From assembly GCF_947241705.1 (NCBI RefSeq), contig NC_079269.1, positions 620,001-684,000 of the forward strand: a stretch of 64,000 bases of DNA. The letters run 5' to 3'. The translations under genes and the position numbers were made by a program. Source of the stretch: Saccharomyces mikatae IFO 1815. Lineage: Eukaryota > Ascomycota > Saccharomycetes > Saccharomycetales > Saccharomycetaceae. The notes under the pieces were generated by a model. The model did no database searches and was not told the origin of the DNA. It was given only the letters and a program-made list of their open reading frames with translations. Every line of letters starts with the position of its first letter. Within the stretch, counting starts at the first letter, position 1. Below, one piece after another: positions 39,144 through 49,786 of this stretch.

Positions 39144-42100
39144 TTACTTTAAATTTTTCAACAGTTTTTCTTTATCATCGGTCGATAGCATCTTGATAAC
39201 TTCAGATAACCCATCAATCGCATTATCGTGATCGCTTCTGATCTTCTTAGCTAAGTCTTGAGCGAAAGACTCCAATTTCAAGCCCTTTAATTTATCATCT
39301 AAAGTCTTGTAGTTTTCTTCAATCCATGTGGCGACTTGTCTATCATCTTCATGATCTACTGAAGCTGGGTACCATGATCTAATCCTTGCAATTTTTTCTA
39401 ATCTCGATGCTTCACTTACTTGATGAGTCAACCTTTTGATTAGATATTCTTCATTTAACCTTCTTCTCAATCTCCAGAAGAAGAAACGACGTGCTTCGGT
39501 CCATTCAAGTTCCTTAGAGATAACACCCTTGGCTACCATACGTGATGACCTATCATGCAAGTCAGCAAATTGAAGACTGATTTGTCCGTAAATTGGCAAT
39601 AATTCTCTTTCACGATCTGCTAATTGCTTAGATATTTGTTGATGTGCTTCGGGAGCCAAACTCTTGTTAGCCAATTGAGACCTTAATTCTCTGTATTTAT
39701 CATCCAATCTATTCATGGTATCCAATAATTTTTCCCTACGGAACTTGATACCAACCATACCTTGTGGTTCTAAAACACCTGCTCTAGAGTTCACATCAGC
39801 GTACATTTCCATTTGATCAGCGTTAATAGTTGGATCAACAACAACCCACGAACCACCTCTTAGTTCACCGGTAGGTGGGATATAGATTATAATTGGTTGC
39901 TTGTAATCCACCAATGCGTCCACAATGAATGAACCATACTTCAAGACTTCGTTGAACATATCACGTTGTCCACCAGAGAAACCTCTCCAATTGGCCAAGA
40001 TCATCATTGGTAATTGTTCACCATTGTTGAAATCATTAATAGCTTGAGCGGTCTTGAAAGCGGAATTTGGATGCCAAACTTGACCAGGTTCTTGAATTAA
40101 TGTTTCTGCACTGTTTGGATTGGCTGGATCAGCAGGAATCAAATTTTCCACAGTTCTAGTTTCAACACCGATAACACCTAGTGGGATACCACCCAAACGG
40201 GCTCTGCCAACAACAACACCCTTAGCCCATCCTGACAAGGTCTCAAAGAAGGATCCTTTGTCGAATAGACCATGTTCAAAACCACTTTCAGTCTCACGAC
40301 CTTCAATCAACCATCTTACATCGTAGCTTTCATCAGTTGTTGGAGTGAAATCCACTGGCCTATCCCATGTATCTTTGGTTTCCAAGATTGGAACTGGCAT
40401 GTTGCGCTTGGCTGGAACATAAGACATCCATTCAACAATTTTCTCTACACCGGCCAAATCATCAACAGCAGTCAAATGTGAAACACCATTGTTATACATG
40501 ATCTGAGTGCCACCCAATTGCAAGTTGGAAGTATAGACTTCTCTACCTAACATTTTGTTAATGGCTGGAGCACCAGTTAAAATAATAGGTTGACCTTCGA
40601 CTTGAATGGCTCTTTGACCCAAACGAACCAAATAAGCACCAATACCAACAGATCTACAAGTGACCAAGGTAATAGTAAAAATATCGTGGTAAGCCCTAGA
40701 TGTAGCACCTGCAATCAAACCAGAACCACGCAAACATTCAACACCTAAACCATCTTCGGAACCAATGATAGTCTTGATGACAAATCTTTCTTCACCATTT
40801 ATAATAGTACGTTCAGTAAGAACAGAGTTTTCCTTGTCAAATTTCTTCAAAGTTTCCATACCTTCACTTGTTAAGTATAGGTATTGGAAACCCTTGTCAG
40901 GATTACTAGCATCATTCCATGCAACTTGGAAAAGAGGAACGATTTCTTCAGCCATACCGATTCTAGCACCAGAGTTAGCTGCTAAGTAAATTCTTGGAAT
41001 ACCACGTTTTCTAGCATATTCGGTGACTTTATTGAAGAATTCGTCTTCTTGTGGACCAAAGGAACCAATCTTAAATGTGATATCATTAGCAACAACAACA
41101 AATTGACGACCTCTTGGATATTCGGGAGTCTTTACTGTAATCTTAAAGGCAACCATACCAATAGCATTAGCACCAGGTTCTCTTTCTACTTCAGTCAATT
41201 CACCATTTTCATCTTCAATCAATTCGTTGGAAATGAAGAAATCATCAGTTAACTTCACATCTGAGGAAAAATTTTTCCATTGGGATGAAGAAGCTTGACG
41301 GAATAATTCTGGGAAATCATAGACATATGTAGTACCCATCAAATGTGCCTTGTAACGTTTTGGTTGTAACCATTCCTTTACTGCATAAGGAGTAGCGATA
41401 GGTCTCAAGTGCATAGATCCAGGTTTACCCAAGGATTTAAATACCCATTCACCCTTTGCATTCTTTACTTCAGTGTACATTTCGGTCTTGATGACATAAC
41501 CAGAAACGTTATTGATCAAAGCACGCAATGGCACTGGGGCACCTGTCTGTGGGTCTTTTATAATAATTCTAATTTCAGCAGAAGACACACGCAATCTCAG
41601 TAATCTCTTACCGAATCTTTCCAGGAAACCACCAAAGGCGGCCTCGACATCTTCTGGAGAGATATCAAATACAGCAATGAAGTTGATAAAAATATGATTC
41701 AAGTCAGAGTTTGAAGTGTCAGTGACCTCCAAGTTATCCAAAATATCACTCATCAATCTATTAGCTTCGGAAGTTAAATATTCTTGAATAGAAATGTCAT
41801 CACGAATATGTCCTGTTCTAATAATACCTCTGGTAAAGAATCTCTTATCTAATGGAGAAGTCTTACTGACGGCTTCATAGACATGAATGTTTCTATTATC
41901 AGTGAAGATTGGCTTAATGTTGAAATTGGATAATCTTCCTAATTCCAGTTGGAAAGCCAAGGCTGGCTCGATATGACGAATCGTTTCATTTTCGTTGTAA
42001 TTTGGACCGTTGAAAGTATAATACTTTGGATAAGACCCATCTTTGAAACCAAACATGAATGTGATACGACGAATGGCGGCATTGATTAATTCTTGCTTAT

Positions 42101-45100
42101 TCAAATCTAAAATTTCTCTCAATCTTACCAAAATTTCCTCTTCGGATTCAAAACCTTCTGTAGAGGCAACACAAACATTAGCAACATTACTCAATGATGC
42201 TGAACTACCGGAACGATCAGGAGCAGGTCCGCTAGAAGAAGCTTGGTGACGAGGGATGACTTCCAAACTCTGTGATAAAATTTCATCAACATCGTCTAAG
42301 TGGTCAACAGCCATCAATATACCTTCTCTTAAAGGAGATGACTGACTGTTGGCAACGTATGATAAGTCCGAAACAGAAACAGCTCTATTCATACCCATTT
42401 TACTTTTAACAGTTGGAAAGGTGGAGAATGCAGCGGAAGGCAATTGGAATTTCCATTCAACAATTGGAACTGTGACACCTTCGTGTACTCTAATATCACC
42501 TATAGTGTATGCACGATAAGCACGACGAATATAGACTTGAGCAGCAGCAGCAGTGACAACTGGATCTTGATGAGTTAGGAATTGAAGTAAGACATCGAAC
42601 ACAACGTAGTTAGAATCGATCAAATCCTTCAAAATATTCAAATCTGGTTCAGAACGCTTTGGATTGGATGAACCATATGAAACTTTGACAACAGAGGATT
42701 TCAGGATGTGTTCAATTTGCTCAGTTCTTTCCTTAACAGATGGCAAAGCACCTTGAATCAAGATCTCTCTTGCTTGCAGAGCGACCTTAGCGGTAGCCTT
42801 AGATTCTAGTTCGACAATATGTTGCAAAGGAGTAGAAAAGATGGCTGAAACTTTGGAAGATAATTTGCACAATGGCTGATAATGTTTTAAGATGGCTAAG
42901 ATCAAGTTATTCTTGGCTGAAACTTTCGAATGAGATAAAACGGTCAGGGCAACCTTATCTAAATCTTTTGGATTTTCGTCACGTAATTTCAAGATGATAT
43001 TTTCTTCACGAACGTTTGGACCATTGAAAAGTTTTTCGACTTCGTAATATTCTTCTAAGAAATGGACAAATATAGAATGTTCATGAGCTTCTAACCCATT
43101 AGAGTATTTGTGAGCAATATCAGCCAATGGTTCCACAACAGCATTCAACAATTTATCGGGGTTATACTCAGTGTTCTTCACTGCCATATCAATCAACTTA
43201 CTCAACTGTCTAGCTGGGAAAACAGCACCACGTCTCAAGGAACGTGCAACTAACTCTTCCATTTGCTCATCTAGCTTAGCAGGTAATCTTGAATGCAAAG
43301 CAGAGATGTGTAGTTTCCATTCTGAATATGGCAATTTAGGATTTCTCAAGACTTCAATCAATTGTTGCAAAGAGGCGTTCATAATAACTTGGTTGTCATA
43401 ACCCTTTAAGATGTTTTCCAAGGTAGACACTAGTGACTTGAATTTATAAGCTGGTTTGGTACCTTCGATAACTGGAGAACCAAAGTCTGGTAACATACCT
43501 TCAAATGGTAGAGCGTGCTTAACCTTGGATGGATCATCAAGAGTTAAAATGGCCATGATGTCACCCGCAACAATAGTAGACCCAGGTTGCTTCAATAGCT
43601 GAACAATACCATTTTCTTGAGAAACCAAAGGCATTTGCATTTTCATAACTTCTATTTCGGCATATGGCTGGCCCTTGATAATGTGTTCACCATTTTCCAC
43701 CAAGAATTTCACTAATTTACCTGGGGATGGAGTGCGCAATTGAGTTGGGTCATTTTCCACTTCTAACAAGGTGGTCATGGAGTCAACAGATAATCTTGTA
43801 GCAGCGACTTCCTCTTTCCAATAAATGGTATGTGATTTTCCGCCTATGGCGATCAAAAGACCACCATCAGACAGTTGACGTAATATGATATCACATTTGG
43901 AACCATTTATAAATAAAGTGTAACGGTCATTACCGGATTTAGCTACGGTAAACTTGAATCGTTTACCTTCATGAATAAAGTCTACAGGGAACATGGTTTG
44001 AAGCAGATCCTTAGATAGAACTTGTCCCTTTTGCAAGGACTCGATGTACTTGTGACGGGCTTCTTCGGATGCCAAGAAAGCCTTTGTAGCGGCACCACAA
44101 ATTACGGCCAAAGTTGGATTTGGTTTCTCAGCAGTCATTTTATGGGTGATTAAATCATCCAACCAACCGGTGGTAATAGTATTATCCTCAAAATCTTCGG
44201 TTTCCAAAAGCTTGATCAAGTATTCCACAGTGGTTCTGAAATCACCTCTAATGGATAATTCCTTTAGGGCAACAACCATATGTTTCCTGGATGCTTGTCT
44301 ATTTTCACCAAATGCAAAAATATGACCGAATTGAGAGTCTGAAAAGGAATGAATATTACCATTGTTACCCACGGAGAAATAACCCCAAACATTAGAAGAA
44401 GAACGGAAGTTTAATTCATGCAAAGTACCACCGGATGGTTTGAATCCATCGTTTGGATCTTCTGATGTGATACGACAAGCGGTACAATGACCCTTTGGAA
44501 TGGGTCTTCTTTGTTTCTTGGTGGCATCTTGAGTCTTGAACTCAAAATCGATTTCTGAGGCAGAATGTGGATTCATACCGTAAAGAGTTCTTATATCACT
44601 TATTCTATGCATAGGAATACCCATGGCGATTTGTAACTGGGCTGCAGGCAAGTTAACACCGGAAACCATTTCCGTTGTTGGATGCTCAACTTGTAATCTT
44701 GGGTTTAATTCTAAAAAGTAAAATTTCCCATCGTCATGAGAGTACAAATACTCCACGGTACCAGCAGAGACATACCCGACTAGTTTACCCAGTCTAACAG
44801 CGGCCTTCTCCATTTCGTGAAAAGTTTCTGCCTTGGCAATCGTAACTGGGGCTTCTTCGATAATTTTTTGATGACGTCTCTGCACGGAACAATCTCTGCC
44901 GAACAAGGAAATATTAGTACCGTACTGATCTGCTAGCAATTGAACTTCTAAGTGGCGCGCTCTACCAGCCAACTTCATGATGAAAATAGGGGAACCTGGA
45001 ATTTCGTTTGCTGCCTGGTGGTATAAAGCAATAAAATCTTCTTCACGTTCAACTTGTCTGATACCCTTACCACCACCACCTTCCGATGCCTTGATCATAA

Positions 45101-45845
45101 CGGGGAAGCCGATACGCTTAGCCTTTTGCAGACCATCTTCAGGAGAGGTACAACAACCCTTTTGGTAGATGTCATCGTCCACAGAGACCAGACCAGTTTT
45201 CTCGTCCACATGAACCGTGTCTACACCGGTACCTGACCATGGAATACATGGAACTTTTGCACTTTGAGCGACAATAGTGGAGGAGATCTTGTCACCAAGA
45301 GACCTCATGGCATTACCTGGAGGCCCAATAAAGATGACTTTCCTCTTAGACTGGGCCAATTTTTCGGGCAACAGCGGATTCTCAGAGGCGTGACCCCAAC
45401 CAGCCCATACGGCGTCTACGTCTGCTCTTTCTGCGATATCTACAATTAGGTCTACATTGGCGTAGTTATTGTTATTAGTACCACCTGGGACTTCAATGTA
45501 TTGGTCGGCCATACGGATGTATTCTGCATTGGCTTCCAGATCTTCCGGGGTAGCCATGGCGACGAACTGAACTGTTCTATCATCGCCGAACGTCTCGTAT
45601 GCCCATTTTCTAACTGATCTAATCTCTTTAACGGCGGCAATACCGTTGTTCGCTATCAGGATCTTGGATATGACCGTATGACCACCGTGGCTCTTAACAA
45701 AGTCCCTCAACGGAGACTCCTCTAGGTTATCTACTGTATTAAGACCAAAGAAATGGAATGGAAGTTCTGTATGTCTGGCTGAGTAATTTGTGATTTCGTA
45801 CTCCATCTTCTGTGGAGACGATTCGAATAAGCTTTCTTCGCTCAT
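39144..45845 (-). CDS. ACC1: Acetyl-CoA carboxylase
   Basis: The 2233-residue product equals S. cerevisiae Acc1. Biotin carboxylase covers about 60-560 (ATP-grasp loop EGGGGKGIR). Biotinylation at EVMKMQMP (Lys about 735) marks BCCP. A long central domain follows, and the carboxyltransferase covers about 1480-2200 (SGARIGMAEE, FSGGQRDMF). The Snf1 site in MNRAVSVSDLS (Ser about 1157) is kept, with its Arg at -3 and hydrophobic flanks. The enzyme makes malonyl-CoA, the committed step of fatty-acid synthesis, in the cytosol. An inositol-responsive site lies about 700 bp upstream. Confidence 0.99.
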   Translation of the reverse strand: MSEESLFESSPQKMEYEITNYSARHTELPFHFFGLNTVDNLEESPLRDFVKSHGGHTVISKILIANNGIAAVKEIRSVRKWAYETFGDDRTVQFVAMATPEDLEANAEYIRMADQYIEVPGGTNNNNYANVDLIVDIAERADVDAVWAGWGHASENPLLPEKLAQSKRKVIFIGPPGNAMRSLGDKISSTIVAQSAKVPCIPWSGTGVDTVHVDEKTGLVSVDDDIYQKGCCTSPEDGLQKAKRIGFPVMIKASEGGGGKGIRQVEREEDFIALYHQAANEIPGSPIFIMKLAGRARHLEVQLLADQYGTNISLFGRDCSVQRRHQKIIEEAPVTIAKAETFHEMEKAAVRLGKLVGYVSAGTVEYLYSHDDGKFYFLELNPRLQVEHPTTEMVSGVNLPAAQLQIAMGIPMHRISDIRTLYGMNPHSASEIDFEFKTQDATKKQRRPIPKGHCTACRITSEDPNDGFKPSGGTLHELNFRSSSNVWGYFSVGNNGNIHSFSDSQFGHIFAFGENRQASRKHMVVALKELSIRGDFRTTVEYLIKLLETEDFEDNTITTGWLDDLITHKMTAEKPNPTLAVICGAATKAFLASEEARHKYIESLQKGQVLSKDLLQTMFPVDFIHEGKRFKFTVAKSGNDRYTLFINGSKCDIILRQLSDGGLLIAIGGKSHTIYWKEEVAATRLSVDSMTTLLEVENDPTQLRTPSPGKLVKFLVENGEHIIKGQPYAEIEVMKMQMPLVSQENGIVQLLKQPGSTIVAGDIMAILTLDDPSKVKHALPFEGMLPDFGSPVIEGTKPAYKFKSLVSTLENILKGYDNQVIMNASLQQLIEVLRNPKLPYSEWKLHISALHSRLPAKLDEQMEELVARSLRRGAVFPARQLSKLIDMAVKNTEYNPDKLLNAVVEPLADIAHKYSNGLEAHEHSIFVHFLEEYYEVEKLFNGPNVREENIILKLRDENPKDLDKVALTVLSHSKVSAKNNLILAILKHYQPLCKLSSKVSAIFSTPLQHIVELESKATAKVALQAREILIQGALPSVKERTEQIEHILKSSVVKVSYGSSNPKRSEPDLNILKDLIDSNYVVFDVLLQFLTHQDPVVTAAAAQVYIRRAYRAYTIGDIRVHEGVTVPIVEWKFQLPSAAFSTFPTVKSKMGMNRAVSVSDLSYVANSQSSPLREGILMAVDHLDDVDEILSQSLEVIPRHQASSSGPAPDRSGSSASLSNVANVCVASTEGFESEEEILVRLREILDLNKQELINAAIRRITFMFGFKDGSYPKYYTFNGPNYNENETIRHIEPALAFQLELGRLSNFNIKPIFTDNRNIHVYEAVSKTSPLDKRFFTRGIIRTGHIRDDISIQEYLTSEANRLMSDILDNLEVTDTSNSDLNHIFINFIAVFDISPEDVEAAFGGFLERFGKRLLRLRVSSAEIRIIIKDPQTGAPVPLRALINNVSGYVIKTEMYTEVKNAKGEWVFKSLGKPGSMHLRPIATPYAVKEWLQPKRYKAHLMGTTYVYDFPELFRQASSSQWKNFSSDVKLTDDFFISNELIEDENGELTEVEREPGANAIGMVAFKITVKTPEYPRGRQFVVVANDITFKIGSFGPQEDEFFNKVTEYARKRGIPRIYLAANSGARIGMAEEIVPLFQVAWNDASNPDKGFQYLYLTSEGMETLKKFDKENSVLTERTIINGEERFVIKTIIGSEDGLGVECLRGSGLIAGATSRAYHDIFTITLVTCRSVGIGAYLVRLGQRAIQVEGQPIILTGAPAINKMLGREVYTSNLQLGGTQIMYNNGVSHLTAVDDLAGVEKIVEWMSYVPAKRNMPVPILETKDTWDRPVDFTPTTDESYDVRWLIEGRETESGFEHGLFDKGSFFETLSGWAKGVVVGRARLGGIPLGVIGVETRTVENLIPADPANPNSAETLIQEPGQVWHPNSAFKTAQAINDFNNGEQLPMMILANWRGFSGGQRDMFNEVLKYGSFIVDALVDYKQPIIIYIPPTGELRGGSWVVVDPTINADQMEMYADVNSRAGVLEPQGMVGIKFRREKLLDTMNRLDDKYRELRSQLANKSLAPEAHQQISKQLADRERELLPIYGQISLQFADLHDRSSRMVAKGVISKELEWTEARRFFFWRLRRRLNEEYLIKRLTHQVSEASRLEKIARIRSWYPASVDHEDDRQVATWIEENYKTLDDKLKGLKLESFAQDLAKKIRSDHDNAIDGLSEVIKMLSTDDKEKLLKNLK

Positions 45846-45949
45846 GGTAGTTTGATTTTTCTATTTTTCTGCGCTGTTCTCGGAAGCGGAAAAAAATTCA
45901 AGTAAAAGACGAACTGGTTATTATACTATTGTATTTGTATAGTATAGTA

Positions 45950-45984
45950 TCGTGTCGTGTCGTATCGTTTCGTATCGTATCGTT
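45950..45984. repeat. Pentanucleotide array TCGTN x7
   Basis: Seven consecutive units read TCGTG, TCGTG, TCGTA, TCGTT, TCGTA, TCGTA, TCGTT. The array sits about 105-140 bp upstream of the ACC1 ATG, probably in the promoter or 5' leader. Confidence 0.85.
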
Positions 45985-46544
45985 AAAAAAAATACACGAA
46001 TAAATAATATGTGGAGAGGAAAAAAAGGAAGTTTTTTTTTATCTCTTAATTCTGAATCTGAATTCCAATCCAAGTTCAAATTGTTTTCTAGTTTATTATC
46101 CAAAAAATATAGAAGCGGGAGGGAAGGGCAGAGAGTAAAGTTCGTAGAGTAATATGAATAAACTTGCTATAAACACATGCACCGGTCACTCACAGGATAA
46201 AAACAGAATAACACAACAAATGTATATATATAAATGCAAACAGCGATTGCAAATTAGGGAATTTGGCTTTGTTGTTTTTTTATCTTTAGGCAAACTGTAC
46301 GAAAGGGATAAAAAGAATAGAATAAGGAAGGAAAGAGAGAAGAGGGCAGAACAATTGTAGAGCCGATAACAATTGAAACAGTGATTGCACCAGACTGAAG
46401 GGTACCGGGATACGACTGGGAGTGCTGTTCTTCTTATATATCTTGGCGCTGATTGAGCGTATAGCCTGGTTCACCAAACAGTAGAAAGAGTGGCAATGAG
46501 CGGTTGAATTTAAGACTTGTTGGCACAACGCGCGCGCGGCCGGG

Positions 46545-46555
46545 CCATGTGAAGA
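46545..46555 (-). promoter_or_regulatory. Ino2/Ino4 element (ICRE/UAS-INO) upstream of ACC1
   Basis: CCATGTGAAGA fits the consensus at every position when read on the reverse strand. ACC1 is a known Ino2/Ino4 target with a distal element of this kind in S. cerevisiae, so the site is credible despite its distance. Confidence 0.7.
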
Positions 46556-47371
46556 TTTTACGGGCGCAACGATTCGGTGGGCCGTGGAAATTGTTGGGCG
46601 TTGTTCAACAAGAAGAAAGCATTCCCCTTTGGATAACGTCGACGCATATCGGGCCAATCTTCAGGCAATGGGCGAAGGCGACTGAGGGCGCCAGTGATGT
46701 GCCCGGAGTTTGTCGTTCTTGTTCTTGTTCTTGTTCTTCTTGACGTGATGGTAGTCGCAGTAGTGGTGATTATGGAGGGCATAGCGGCCGTGATAAAGGC
46801 TGAGCTCATTGTGACGTCGATGCGTACGCGGGTTCGCTGCGTTCGGATTTGATGAACGATTCCCCACCAAAACACAAAGGCCAAAAAGACGCGGCACTTG
46901 TGCAATGAGGTTAGGTACGAATGCAAACCAATTTATATGATGTGCTTATGATGGTATTTGGGAATTGAATTAGAGTGGATCCAAAGTTACCCGGTACGCA
47001 TCTGTCGCTGCGTACGGCCCGGCTTGTTGAAGCTGGTTTAATCACCGAAGGAAGAAAAGGAAAATCGACGATTCATGAAAAAAAAAGAAAATACTGAAAA
47101 AAAAAAGACACCGACAGAAAGAGAGAACGGAACCTCTACGTAGAACAAAAGGGAAACACTTGTTGTAATTGAGTCAATAAAGATAATAGGTTATTGCACC
47201 GGCCTTCAAAGTGCAAAAAAAAGAAAACCAAGAAAAAAAACAGTAAAAGACCATTTTCCTTTTCTACTTCTTTTGCCTGTACATACTATACGTTATAACG
47301 TTAACAATAGCAGATAGAAAAAAAAAAACAAGAAAATATAAATATACTTGTTTAACAGATCACACACAAAC

Positions 47372-48040
47372 ATGTCGTGGCTATTTGGAAACAGTACGCC
47401 TGCGGACGATGCAAACGCTGCTGCAGGTGGCCAAGGTACAACCAAGCCTAAGGAACTGTCATTGAAGCAGAGTTTAGGCTTCGAGCCCAACATCAATAAC
47501 ATAATATCAGGTCCTGGTGGCATGCATGTGGATACCGCTAGGCTGCATCCTTTGGCTGGTCTGGACAAGGGTGTAGAATATCTGGATCTGGAAGAAGAAC
47601 AACTATCCTCACTAGAAGGGTCACAAGGTCTCATCCCGTCCCGAGGATGGACCGATGATCTGTGTTACGGTACCGGTGCCGTATACCTGCTGGGACTTGG
47701 TATCGGAGGGTTTTCTGGGATGATGCAAGGTTTGCAGAACATCCCGCCTAACAGCCCTGGGAAACTGCAACTGAACACCGTACTAAATCACATTACTAAG
47801 AGAGGACCCTTCTTGGGTAACAACGCGGGGATCCTCGCGCTGAGCTACAATATCGTCAATTCCACGATCGACGCATTGAGAGGTAAGCACGACACTGCAG
47901 GCTCCATTGGTGCTGGAGCCCTCACGGGCGCTTTGTTCAAGTCCTCAAAGGGCTTGAAGCCCATGGGCTACTCCTCAGCAATGGTGGCTGCTGCGTGCGC
48001 CGTCTGGTGTGGTGTCAAGAAAAGACTACTTGATAAATGA
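47372..48040 (+). CDS. TIM23: TIM23 translocase channel subunit
   Basis: The start at 47372 (MSWLFGNSTPADDANAA) gives 222 residues, as in S. cerevisiae. An intermembrane-space, presequence-binding domain (1-95) precedes four membrane helices of the Tim17/22/23 family (about 97-210), with GxxxG-type packing (GLGIGGFSGMMQG) and the family stretch GALTGALFKS. Tim23 with Tim17 forms the inner-membrane pathway for presequence proteins, which include Cit1 and other products of this window. Confidence 0.97.
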   Translation: MSWLFGNSTPADDANAAAGGQGTTKPKELSLKQSLGFEPNINNIISGPGGMHVDTARLHPLAGLDKGVEYLDLEEEQLSSLEGSQGLIPSRGWTDDLCYGTGAVYLLGLGIGGFSGMMQGLQNIPPNSPGKLQLNTVLNHITKRGPFLGNNAGILALSYNIVNSTIDALRGKHDTAGSIGAGALTGALFKSSKGLKPMGYSSAMVAAACAVWCGVKKRLLDK

Positions 48041-48704
48041 GCAAAACAAGAGCCCTTCTCTCTCTCTCTCTCTTTCGCTTTTCCCCATGCACTAATGGCG
48101 CTTGTATATAGCATTTGAAAAATAATCGTACGTAACACAGAAAACAAACCAATCAAAGTGGAAACCCGGAAAAAAGAAACTAAAAAAGAAGGGGAAAGAG
48201 CGCATGTATGTGTAGATATATACATATATACAATTACTTGTATATTATTTGCCTTTTGTACTGTTAAGCTATTGTTTTTAGTGGCCAATTAATGGAAAAC
48301 AAAACGCTCACTCTCGGGCATTTCCTGAAACCGTCAGAGCCGTCTCGGCCCATTGATTTGGAGGCAAGACCTGCTTTGGAGCAGCACACAGCCCTGCACC
48401 CAAACTTTACTTGGCATTATATGCTGTTGAGTACTGGTGCTTGACCCATAAAAGAGCAGCATAGAACCCGCGAAAATATGCGCCGTCTCGGCCTTAACCC
48501 TTGCTCCCGAGATCAAAACCATAGGATATTATACAAAAAAAAGTAAAAAAAGAAAAGAAAGCATTCTCTTATTTCCCTTTTAACCATCTTTTGTTTTTTG
48601 TCGTTTACACTGGAAAGAATGTTTCCCATATATAAAAAGTCATTGCTACGTCTTTTACTCAAACAACTCTTGGTAAGCAGACCGATACTCATCAACACCA
48701 CACA
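48041..48704 (+). other. TIM23-RCF2 spacer
   Basis: 664 bp in tandem. A (TC)n run (48057-48074) directly follows TIM23. A CCAAT box at 48283-48287 lies about 420 bp before RCF2, and a TATA-like ATATATAAAA sits near 48629-48638. There is no convincing gene; the open frames here are short and lack family features. Confidence 0.4.
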
Positions 48705-49379
48705 ATGAAGATTCTTACGCAAGACGAAATCGAAGCTCATCGCTCTCATACGCTTAAAGGTGGTATCGAAGGTGCCCTTGCCGGGTTCGCCATCTCTGCT
48801 ATAATTTTCAAGGTTCTGCCAAGAAGGTATCCAAAGTTCCAGCCTTCTACTCTTACGTGGTCCATAAAAACTGCGCTTTGGATTACCCCACCTACCGTCT
48901 TGACCGCCATTTGCGCAGAGGAAGCCTCGAACAGTTTCGATGCTACCATGTACGGGTCTGGTTCATCCTCAGAAGACGCCCTAGACGAACATAGAAGATG
49001 GAGGAGTCTAAGTACGAAAGAGAAGTTCGTCGAAGGCCTGAATAATAACAAATACAAGATCATTACCGGTGCCTGGGCCGCATCGCTATATGGGTCGTGG
49101 CTAATTGTCAATAAGGACCCCATCATGACCAAGGCTCAGAAAATCGTGCAGGCAAGAATGTACGCTCAGTTCATCACCGTGGGACTGCTGTTGGCTTCCG
49201 TTGGTTTGAGTATGTATGAGAATAAGTTGCATCCTAATAAACAAAAGGTCAACGAAATGCGTCGTTGGGAGAACGCCCTAAAGGTCGCCGAAGAGGAAGA
49301 GAGGCGAGAGAAGGAAGGGAGGAGAACCGGCTATGTCTCTAATGAAGAGAGAATTAGTTCCAAGATTTTCAAATCGTAA
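48705..49379 (+). CDS. RCF2: Respiratory supercomplex factor 2 (HIG1 domain)
   Basis: The 224-residue product (same length in S. cerevisiae) starts MKILTQDEIEAHRSHTLKGG. An N-terminal hydrophobic pair (about 20-75) precedes a linker. A HIG1-type domain (about 105-170) has the QxxxRMYAQFITVGLLLAS signature of Rcf1/Rcf2 proteins. A charged C-terminal helix (EEEERREKEGRR) follows. The protein sits in the inner membrane with cytochrome c oxidase and supercomplexes. Confidence 0.95.
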   Translation: MKILTQDEIEAHRSHTLKGGIEGALAGFAISAIIFKVLPRRYPKFQPSTLTWSIKTALWITPPTVLTAICAEEASNSFDATMYGSGSSSEDALDEHRRWRSLSTKEKFVEGLNNNKYKIITGAWAASLYGSWLIVNKDPIMTKAQKIVQARMYAQFITVGLLLASVGLSMYENKLHPNKQKVNEMRRWENALKVAEEEERREKEGRRTGYVSNEERISSKIFKS

Positions 49380-49786
49380 GTATTTCCTCTACCCTGTGTA
49401 CAAGCCCTCCCATCTTTTATAAACTTCCCCCAATAAATACATGTATATATTCGAATATATATATAAAGCAATATATAAAGCAATATATAAAGCACTATAA
49501 TAAAATTCAAAAGTCCCAAAATGAAGAAATACTACTTGTTAAGTATACAAGACAATATTAGACTTTATATCGCTCTTGTCGGCCCCACGGAGTTAACATT
49601 TAACGGCTTTCCGCGGAATGACCGGAAAAATTCCAACAGTTTTCTTTGTAATAATGTTAAGCCTTCTTTTTCCCGGAATCTATAAGAAGAGACAAGATTA
49701 GCCGCTATCAACCTTGATATTGCCACTTAAGCAAGAAGTAAACACAGACATATCACGTCAGCAAAAGCAACAATATCAAACACAAC
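49380..49786 (+). promoter_or_regulatory. RCF2-ARE2 spacer with 12-bp repeats and a PDRE
   Basis: Three 12-bp units ending TATATAAAGC (49458-49469, 49470-49481, 49482-49493) follow RCF2. TCCGCGGA at 49610-49617, inside the palindrome TTCCGCGGAA, is an exact pleiotropic drug response element for Pdr1/Pdr3, 170 bp before the ARE2 ATG. Confidence 0.65.
49458..49493. repeat. 12-bp tandem repeat x3
   Basis: Units two and three are identical (AATATATAAAGC) and unit one differs at its first base. It lies in the RCF2 3' flank. Confidence 0.9.

Larger units (their letters stand above)
45846..47371. promoter_or_regulatory. Long divergent ACC1/TIM23 intergenic region
   Basis: 1,526 bp, the largest gap between protein genes that holds no tRNA, transposon or centromere. 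A seven-unit TCGTN array is at 45950-45984. CCATGTGAAGA at 46545-46555 fully matches the reverse of the Ino2/Ino4 site WYTTCAYRTGS, about 700 bp from the ACC1 start. A GTTCTT x4 run is at 46715-46738. TTACCCG (Reb1) is at 46987-46993, and A-rich runs (47077-47330) precede TIM23. Two reverse-strand frames of about 120 codons (46286-46657 and 46558-46926) are composed of simple sequence, and I do not call them genes. Confidence 0.6.

Noticed and set aside
46286-46926. Two overlapping reverse-strand frames of about 120 codons in the ACC1-TIM23 gap
   Set aside because: They include simple-sequence runs (alternating Arg/Thr, from the GTTCTT repeat) and no family motif. They may be part of a noncoding transcript but are not supported as genes.
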